Below, one piece after another: positions 56,101 through 64,000 of a stretch of DNA of 64,000 nt; positions within the stretch are counted from its first letter, which is position 1, and each line of letters starts with the position of its first letter. The notes beneath the pieces were generated by a model. It was not told where the DNA came from. It was given only the letters and a program-made list of their open reading frames with translations, and did no database searches. Made by a program: the position numbers and the translations under genes. The DNA is taken from positions 10,973,045-11,037,044 of the forward strand of contig CM119267.1 in the NCBI GenBank assembly GCA_051294375.1, written 5' to 3'. Source of the stretch: Paraspadella gotoi (taxonomy: Eukaryota > Chaetognatha).

Positions 56101-59100
56101 TCGTCATCTTTAGCTGGCATGATGGCTTCACAAGATTTGAAAGTAGTTGTTGGCGCTCTTCAAATGGCTGACATACTCATGCAAAAGTTGCCTGAAGTTT
56201 TCTGTATTTATTTTCGGAGAGAAGGGGTTATGCATCAAGTCAAGTCTCTCGCTGATCCCAACGTTCCTGTCCTCGCCTCGCCGATGAAGGAATCTCCCTC
56301 AACCTCGATGGCGATCGAAGGAAACCACCACGTTCCCTCATCTCGTTCACTCTCGCTCGTCGGGGCCCACCGAGAAGCTTTGCCCTTCATCCAAAGTCAT
56401 CCTGGAAAATCGCCGGTTGTCGTATGCTCCACGTCCGCCTCTGGAACTAGCTCGTCGACCCATTCGATAGTGTCACCCCTGGATACAATAGCCACTATGG
56501 CTGGGTCCTCGATGAGTTCTGCCTCTCTGTCTACAGCACCCACAAACGCCGCTTTAGTTTTATCTTTGCAGTGCCCCCGTCCTTCCACTACTATGACGAC
56601 GTCGACGATTATGTCTCCACCGATGCCCGCTGCGCTGCCTCCTGCGGGAGCCATACATGCTCTACCACATCCGCCTCCGCTTTCAAGCCAACCAAGTGAG
56701 TCATTCAGAATGAAAAAAAAAACAAATTGTTTATTTTTCTCAAATTGTCATTATTTAATTTAATATGATAAATTTTAGGTGTTACATCCGCGCATCCTCC
56801 GGCCGCGATTGCTTTTCTTTCTCCACCTGCCTCACAATCGACCCCGGCGCCCTCGCGAATGCCCGTGCCGACGCCGCAAGTTTTGGAGATGTATATACCC
56901 GGAGTGACTTCACAGGGCCAGGGTGTGAATATTTTTTGCGGTCAGCCAGGTCAGTTGGTGGCTCCTGTACAGCCCGCAGCCAACACTCATCCCGTAAGCA
57001 TTGGGAGCAGCCCAGGTTCAGTTCCTCATCCACAACACGTTCCAACGTCCGCCGCAATTTACCAAATGAATCAACAGTTTCTCACCGCCGCTACGGCTTC
57101 GTCGATGACGTCTCAGGCTGTGATTCCTGGCTCGATGTATGTTGCCAATCCAGTAGCCGCCTCCTCCATTCGCCTTCAACCACAACAGCCCCAACCGCCC
57201 GACGGTTTGGATCTTCAGCCGCTCGAGCCTCCCTCCGGCCTCATCTCCTTTCCAGGGGGGGCGCAGTTCCCAATTTTAAACGGAAGCAGCATCGCCATTT
57301 CTAGTATAGCCTCCTCTGGGTCCCCGTTCGTGACCGGAATATCTTCCTGTGGCGCTAGTTGTTTACCGTCTGATCCAGGTATCGCGAGAGCACCCTACGC
57401 TACGAGGCATGGTACGCCCTCGGCCGTGTCCGGCGATAACCCTGACCCGTCCCCATTGCGCCAGAGGTTGAGTGATGTGTTGAAAAGAAAGAAGCCTTCA
57501 ATCGCAAAACGATCCAATTTGAGAAGGTGAGCTCTAATTTTGCGCGGCAATATTTTGTGTGATTATCAAATAAATTTTTACACTTCATACACAAGTCTTA
57601 AGCTTAAAATGTCATTTTCACTTAATTTTAATAGTACTAAATATAACCCGTGCGTTATGAGACAATTTTTATTTATTCATTTATTATTATTTAATCATTT
57701 GATTAATCATACAAATTAGTATTTTTATTATTTCTGAATCTCAGAAGCCGAATGGACGAAGGCGCTTTTTCCGCCATTGGAGAGTCGTTACCGCCATCGG
57801 GTTCTTCGCCTGGGTCGTCGATGAGCTGTTTTTCCAGCACTAATTCGGCTAGATCACAGACACGATCTATGGGATTAGGCCGCGCCTCGCCCATTGCCAC
57901 AACATGTGAGTTTGATAATGAAATTGCATTAATTGGTCATTTAATTCATACATCCAATCGTCCATCCCTTTTTCGTAATACAGCTTCCTTGTCTTCTCAC
58001 GAAGCCACTGTGACGTCCTCTAGTAAGACGTCTTTCCTCTCCCACTTGAATCCGGCCCATTGGGGACGCGCTCGGTCATCCATCACATCCCCGAGCGGAT
58101 CTATCGGTGAGTGAGAATTGACCCTTTTTTTCTCGTCCATGACAAGATGAGGTTAATGACCATTTTTGGAATAATTAAGATATTATAGGATTTTGTGTTG
58201 TGTTATACAACCAAAAAATCATTTCACCATTAGCCATTCTTTACGCTAAAATTATTTATACGTTATACAATTTATCCTATCCCAAGTAAACCGATCGCCT
58301 AGTGAAACTATAGCCCTATTTTCTTAAATAAATTTTTTTAGGTGCGATGAGCTATCTTCATCAAAGTGGGCACTACGATAATCAAAACGCCGGAACGTCT
58401 ACTTTCGTCTCTTCGCCTGGTTCTCGGTAATAATATCTTGACAAGTTAAATTCCCAAGAACTCTTTTGTCTAAATATTTTCCTATCCTCTCCAGGCTTCC
58501 GACTCGCAGTTCGTCCATCACCAACAACAAGGAGAAAATCAAAGAGTGGATCAAGGATCAGGCGATCAAAATGAACGATAATTACTTTCTGCCGTCACAC
58601 CTGACTTCGGGTCTTGGCGACGCTCACCCGGGACTCTCTGTTCTGAATCGTCTCAGCGATGCCGCTCGAAAACTTGATCCGTGTGAAAAGTAAGTGGCAA
58701 TGATTTTTTTTTATATGGAACGAGCGTTTACAAGATGACAATTTAAAACCCACCGCTAAAAAAATGTAACCAACGAAAAAGTGAAGAGATATTAAAATTT
58801 TTGTTAGAGATTCGTAAAGACAAGACGTATATTTTTAATATATATATAAATAATTAAATATCATGCCTCTCGGTTTACTTTTACTTAAACAGTATCAGGT
58901 AAAAGATTGTTTGGAAAATGATCTACCCTCTCAATAGCTTAATATTTTAGAGTAAAAAATTTTAGTCTTACGACGATTTATAAAAATTTATAAAGAAATA
59001 AAGCAATAATATTGATATTGCCTGAAAGCCCTTAAAAATCTGTATGCTGTGATATATTGTATATATATATTCGATTCTGTAGTATTAAAAATATCTTCTT

Positions 59101-62100
59101 GGGGCCAGATAAAAGTTAAAAAGGTATAGAATTATTACCATTTTATTTTTAAGAACATTCAATGGCAAGTTATCATTAAAGGAAAAACTCATTGTTCGGC
59201 GATTCCATTCTAGCAGTGATCGCCCGTTCCTCAGATCCGGTTCCACTTTCGGTGAGGCTGATACTCCGACGATGGTATTTCTTTTAAGAAATTATAATTA
59301 ATATTCCTCATTCTATCTTTAACGAGCTTTCTTGTGATACCCTTATTAGTACAAATTAATGAGATTATGATGGCTTAACAGAGCCATGAATTCCAGGTTA
59401 CGAATTTCCCATTATTTCTGATTGGAAAGCTCGAATTTGCTTCTTATCTCATTTCGCTCATTACGAACTCAAAACAAAATCAATTATAAAAAAAATCATA
59501 CAAAAAATGTATGTATTTTGTTTTCATACATCTATTTTTAAAATGTTAAAATCTCTACACATTTTCGTGTGGTGAATTTTTCATAGCAGGGGGTTTCAAA
59601 TAGTCACGAATTCAATTCATTTTTCCAGCGTTGAAAAAATTTTGCTCGACGTGAACGTCGACAACGTTCCACCAGTAGACGATAATGCTTGTGAAGGATT
59701 AAAAGAGTCGGCGTAAGTAATGTCTGAACAATGCAAAACCCTTTCGAAACAATAAAAGGCTTCACCATCGATACATCTAGTTCTACATCCCATAAAATTT
59801 TCTCTTTCAGTCTGTCGCAGTCAACGTTTAACAGCTTATTGGAACTGGTCACGATTCTCGTCTACGACGACGTTTCCCCTTTCGAAGTTATGCACTCGGG
59901 CCTCGTCCCCCGTTTGCTCAAATTCCTCACGCAGTCCGACTCTTCCAAGGGGGCCAACCGCGGAGTTCCCCGTCGCTGGCGTCTTCAAGCTTTCCTGCAT
60001 CTTTTTTTTGATTGCCCCGCGCCCGAGAGCCGTCTGCTCAGGGGTTCCCGCGGCTGCGACGCCTTCGTGGATTCTGACGGGCCCGCTACCACCAATAACA
60101 ACACGCTGGCGGCGTTGCGCTCGTCCCTCCCAAGGGGAACGGACGCCACGTCGACGAGACTTTCGACGGGAGGCGGGCGGTCGAGTAGTACATCCATCGC
60201 TCTGCTCCTAACGAAACTCAATGGTTGCGTCAACCAAGTTGAACAATTTCAAGTCAAACTCCACGACGTTCCCGGGGGTCTCGGACGCAGCGGGAGCAAT
60301 GCTCTTAAGTTTTTCAATACTCATCAAATCAAATGCAACCTTCAACGTCACCCCGAGTCACGGCAACTGCGACAGTGGCACGGTGGACCAGTCAAGATTG
60401 ACCCCTTAGCGTTGGTCCAGGCGATCGAACGTTACTTGGTTGTCAGGGGTTACGCGAGACCGAGGACCGATCCAGAAAATGACAACAGCGAAGATGAAAA
60501 TTCCGGTAAACGAATTAAGTCCCTTAAACTCCACCTTTAGACTTAGGGTCCTGATATGGTTCCACCTTAGCCTTTTGTGGCCATTAGAGCGTTGTGAAAT
60601 TCTAAAGTCAATTATGAACAACGTACCACTGGTACCAGTGAACATTAATTTATTAAAAAAAAGTAGTTTTTTTTTAATTTTCGCAGAGACTATATTTATA
60701 TATAGTACTTATAAAATACTTAAATTTAAAAATGTTATTTCTTTATTTTCTTGGCAGATTTGAATTAATTGTTAAAAGTTGATAAAATATATATCATTAT
60801 AAAAAATTCTTTCATAAAGTGGGTTAAAAATTTAAAAAAACTATATTTAATTTATAAACAATTAATTTTCAACTTCAAATATAAGTTTTTCTGAATTTTG
60901 GACAACTTAATGAAAGATTTTTTAAATAAGTTTTATTTCTTTTTATAAACTTTTCATGACGAATTTAAATCTGCAAAAAAATCTTTCAAAGAACCATTTT
61001 GAAATTTTAAGATTTATAGGGTTAGTGCTATTTATAAATATAGCCCACTGCTAAAATTACAAAATTCTTAATAAAATCTTTTTATGCAATAATGTTCATT
61101 AGTACAATGTTATTAATTTTTTACTTTTAGAATTTTAATTAAAGTTAAATTTAGAATTTTAACTACAATCCTTTATTTATGCTCAGTTAATTTGAGAAAA
61201 AGGATTTCTTTTGATAGTATTCCGGGACGGTAATGATATTTTTTGTTTTTAGACGATGATATTGATGACACGATGGCGGCGGTCTTCATCTCCCATGGTG
61301 GTCAGCAACGCCATAGGTTGGAATTGATTTATAACAATCACGTCCTCCCTTACAACATTACCGTCTATCAAGCCATCCGCCAATTCAGGTATTTCATTTT
61401 TTGCATCTTTTTTCATTTTGTTAAAGAAAATGTGTTTGCAATAAATGTTAAATTTTGTTGATGTTTTCAGTCTTGGTTCCATGGGCGACGACGGTAGTGA
61501 AACCGACACCGACACGGAAGGAGTTAGTGCTTCTGGTCCTTCTGGCGGCAGTCGTCACAATATTTGGAACGTGACGCATACTATTTGGTATCGTTTGGCT
61601 CCTGTACCGCTCTCTGTGTCACCAAGTGTCGCTCACGCTCAAGCGGCCGCACATCAGCTAGTCGACGCCTCGCAGCTGCTCCACCACGCTTCGGAGGCGT
61701 CACCACACGGAGCTTCCTCCGATGTAGGCGCGATATCGTCGTCTCCGCTGCCCGGTGGCGTAAACGCTAATCTCATTCCTGTTGTAATGGCGCCGAACCT
61801 CGCCACGGCTCATACGCTTGCCTTAGCTCCACCGCATTTTGCGGTTAATTCCTCGGCGCTATGTGGACAAAACGTCGGCGGAAGCCCTATTGGTAAGCTT
61901 TTATCCGGCAAACCTGTTGCATAAGTTTTCAGATTTATAAAAATAGTCTGGAAATTATTTATATTCATATATTTTGTAGTAGTACTCATATTCACACGCT
62001 TATATCCTACTCCTCACTTTTTCATTGGGCGATTATTCTTACGTAAAAATGAAGAGTGAAGATAGGGAATTCAATGTATTTTGGCGGTATATTCACACTG

Positions 62101-63858
62101 CCTCACGTCCATCATCGTTTAGCCAATCCCAATGGCTCAGAGGGAGAACACACCATCCCAGGCTTTGTGTTCCATCCTCAGTCCTAACGACTTCCCTCTG
62201 CGTTGGCAAAGCGAGACCGTCCTAGGGTAACCGCGCCAGTGACTGGAGGCTTCACTGAGTGTCGGAAGCCCCCAAAGCCAATGGGCATCACAGGCAACCC
62301 GGCTGTTACCATAGTATCATTAAATATTTAACGTTCGTGCTCTTTATTTTTCTAGGTTTTCCGTTATCCAACTCGTCCTTGGGAGCCGTAAGTACCTCAG
62401 GATCAATTAGTCAAAGCAAGAAGGGCTCTCGCAGCGGCGCTGGCCAGAAGAATGGCCTCAGTCGAAACAAAAAAACTGATGTTCTCTGGTCGGAAGGAAA
62501 AGTTCCGACTCCGAACTCTCCTTTAGATCCATACTTGGTTCCAAGGTTTGTTCCAAAGACTCTTACTTATCTCTATTTTGTCTCTTATACTGATTTTATT
62601 TCCTCTCGAATCGCTGAAGATTCGTGTAACTTTTAAATTCCTATTTTAATTTTCGCCTTTTAGGTTACCCTCCGTAACCGTGGACGATCCATCCACCGAC
62701 ATCCTGTCACTCAGTCGCGTTCTTCACGCTCTCAATCGTCACTGGACGCGAGTTTACCGTCGCCAGCAAACTACGCCTCCGCAGCGTAAAATCAATAATT
62801 CCGAGTTTGTCAATCAAAAATTGGCTTCCAAAGCCAATCGCCAACTCCAGGTTCGTAGTCCTCTCCGCTAAACTCGACTTTTTAGGCCTATTACTTAGAT
62901 CTCTCTCTCCCTCTCTCTCTCAGGATCCGTTGTTGATAATGACTGGACATTTGCCGAGCTGGATCAGCCAACTGGCGCACTCCTGTCCTTTCCTCTTCCC
63001 GTTCGAAACGCGACAGATGCTCTTCTACGTGACGTCGTTCGATCGTGATCGCGCCATGCAACGGCTTCTCGACACGACGCCCGATCTCAACTCGGCCGAT
63101 ACCTCCGAAAGGGTCACACCAAGGTTTGTCATCTATCATAATCAAGCCGAGCGTAATTTGTTGAGACGAAGAGAAAACATCTGTCGAAAAATACTAAACT
63201 CTCAAGTAGCTTTTTTTAACTTTATATATAGGAAAAACTAACGTCAATTAAGCTCCCAGAAAAAAGTTTTGAAAAAAATCAAAACTTAAAACTTTTAGGA
63301 TCGAAAAGCGATGAATTAACCTGTTCGCTTATTATGCAATACCCGTTCGCTTTCTGTTAGGTTGGAGCGCCGAAAGAAGACAGTGTCCCGCGAGGATCTC
63401 CTCAAGCAGGCCGAGCATGTGATGCAGGAAGTAACAAGTTCCTCGTCACATAGTCGGGCGATTCTGGAGATTCAATACGAAAACGAAGTAGGAACAGGAC
63501 TTGGCCCCACGCTTGAATTTTACACCCTCGTGTCTAAGGAGCTTCAGCGTGCCGATTTAGAATTGTGGAGAGGGGATTCTCTAGTCCTGTCGCCCGAGGG
63601 TAAGCGTTGAATGTCAAATCGTAAAAAATAATTAACGATTTACTTTTGGTTTGAAACCAAAAGGCGCGAAATCTAAGTTGGTTATTAAGTCTGATTTTGA
63701 TTATAAAGTTATGAAACGCTCATCTTTTTAGAATCAAGTTTGGACAACCACGGCGATGATTCTAAGCGATTCATATATTCTCCTACCGGTCTTTACCCGT
63801 CTCCCGTGGGCAGGAACACAAAGTCATCGCAGATGACAAAACTGAAAAATAAATTTAG
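53191..63858 (+). CDS. TRIP12: E3 ubiquitin ligase TRIP12 (truncated by the window end)
   Basis: A HECT-type nuclear E3 ligase. There are 15 exons in the window: 53191-56695, 56779-57526, 57745-57905, 57984-58106, 58342-58426, 58495-58689, 59629-59712, 59811-60505, 61253-61388, 61471-61892, 62356-62545, 62664-62850, 62924-63123, 63361-63599 and 63732-63858. All are in phase, about 2365 aa. Order: a basic Ser-rich disordered N terminus, armadillo repeats (about residues 450-800), a WWE domain ([13 protein letters not shown]), a long Ser/Pro-rich segment, the TRIP12-specific part ([20 protein letters not shown] and [10 protein letters not shown]), and the start of HECT ([20 protein letters not shown]). 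The rest of HECT, with the catalytic Cys, lies beyond the window. The first coding exon alone holds about half of the visible protein. An acceptor at 53141 and an in-frame stop at 53161 fix the start at 53191. Confidence 0.95.
58690..59628. other. TRIP12 intron 6, AT-rich
   Basis: 939 bp with simple AT repeats near 58840 and 59060. A short Ser/Thr-rich stretch near 59215-59275 (frame containing FGEADTPTM) might be a cassette exon, but the neighbouring exons already join in phase without it. Confidence 0.4.
60506..61252. other. TRIP12 intron 8, AT-rich
   Basis: 747 bp of AT-rich sequence; I see no repeat or exon in it. Confidence 0.6.
62085..62310. repeat. GC-rich block in TRIP12 intron 10, possible SINE-like insert
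   Basis: About 225 bp of near 50% GC set in AT-rich intron, with sharp edges. No frame continues the protein, and the flanking exons join in phase without it. I see no convincing Pol III box B, tail or target-site duplication. It is unidentified. Confidence 0.35.
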
Positions 63859-64000
63859 GTGCATATTATTACATATTACTTGTTTTTTAGTCGGGTCTGC
63901 TTATCGCAGATTCCGTCTCTATAATTCACAATGTCGGCCCGTCGGTCCCACCCCAAAATCTTGTCGGTAAATAATTTTTATCATATCAGAATATCGAATT
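63859..64000 (+). other. TRIP12 intron 15, running off the window
   Basis: The donor AG/GTGCAT follows NKF. A T-rich tract and AG at about 63888-63891 precede a GC-richer piece, but no frame there in the required phase gives the expected HECT sequence (FLGKLMAKA-like). The next true exon is therefore beyond 64000. Confidence 0.6.

Noticed and set aside
63889-63970. A further TRIP12 exon after the T-rich tract near 63888
   Set aside because: The required phase meets a stop, and no frame gives the expected HECT sequence.

Overview
The window is nuclear DNA of an invertebrate metazoan. It is AT-rich, its genes are split by short GT-AG introns, and the proteins are animal-specific. The flotillin-2 (N-terminal MGNIHT, GGWAWAWWLVTD) reads as protostome and probably ecdysozoan. 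Degenerate CCCTAA-type repeats occur, and no insect TTAGG arrays were seen. No species can be named from sequence alone.

Layout. 1-2.7 kb: no housekeeping gene, but a two-exon minus-strand gene for a small cysteine-rich secreted peptide (1819-2707). 3.2-8 kb: SEC61G on the minus strand, present twice in near-identical blocks separated by N gaps, probably two haplotypes placed in series. 7.5-9.1 kb: repeats. 9.3-13.3 kb: a small unknown minus-strand ORF head-to-head with a seven-exon mitotic cyclin (+) whose intron 4 carries a miniature LTR retrotransposon. 14-18.8 kb: an 18-exon ankyrin/armadillo protein (ANKAR-like, -). 20.5-23.3 kb: long CT microsatellites, a CRE/ETS promoter cluster and an intronless SNAP-25 gene (+). 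23.3-33.6 kb: about 10 kb without recognisable genes. 33.6-41.2 kb: flotillin-2 (-), with duplicated 52-nt exons that look mutually exclusive, nested MITEs in its last intron, and a complete hammerhead-ribozyme motif on the opposite strand of another intron. 43.4-50.8 kb: an agrin gene (+) lacking its N-terminal exons and a SEA domain. 53.2 kb to the end: TRIP12 (+), whose HECT domain runs off the window.

The splice phases of the cyclin, ANKAR-like, flotillin-2, agrin and TRIP12 models were followed by hand, and every junction keeps frame. The genes do not form a pathway: they serve the cell cycle, synaptic fusion, membrane microdomains, extracellular matrix, ubiquitination and ER translocation. 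Most of the unusual content is mobile-element debris in introns and flanks. The most notable single items are the hammerhead motif inside a fold-back repeat, the paired flotillin-2 exons, the miniature LTR element and the secreted cysteine-rich peptide.
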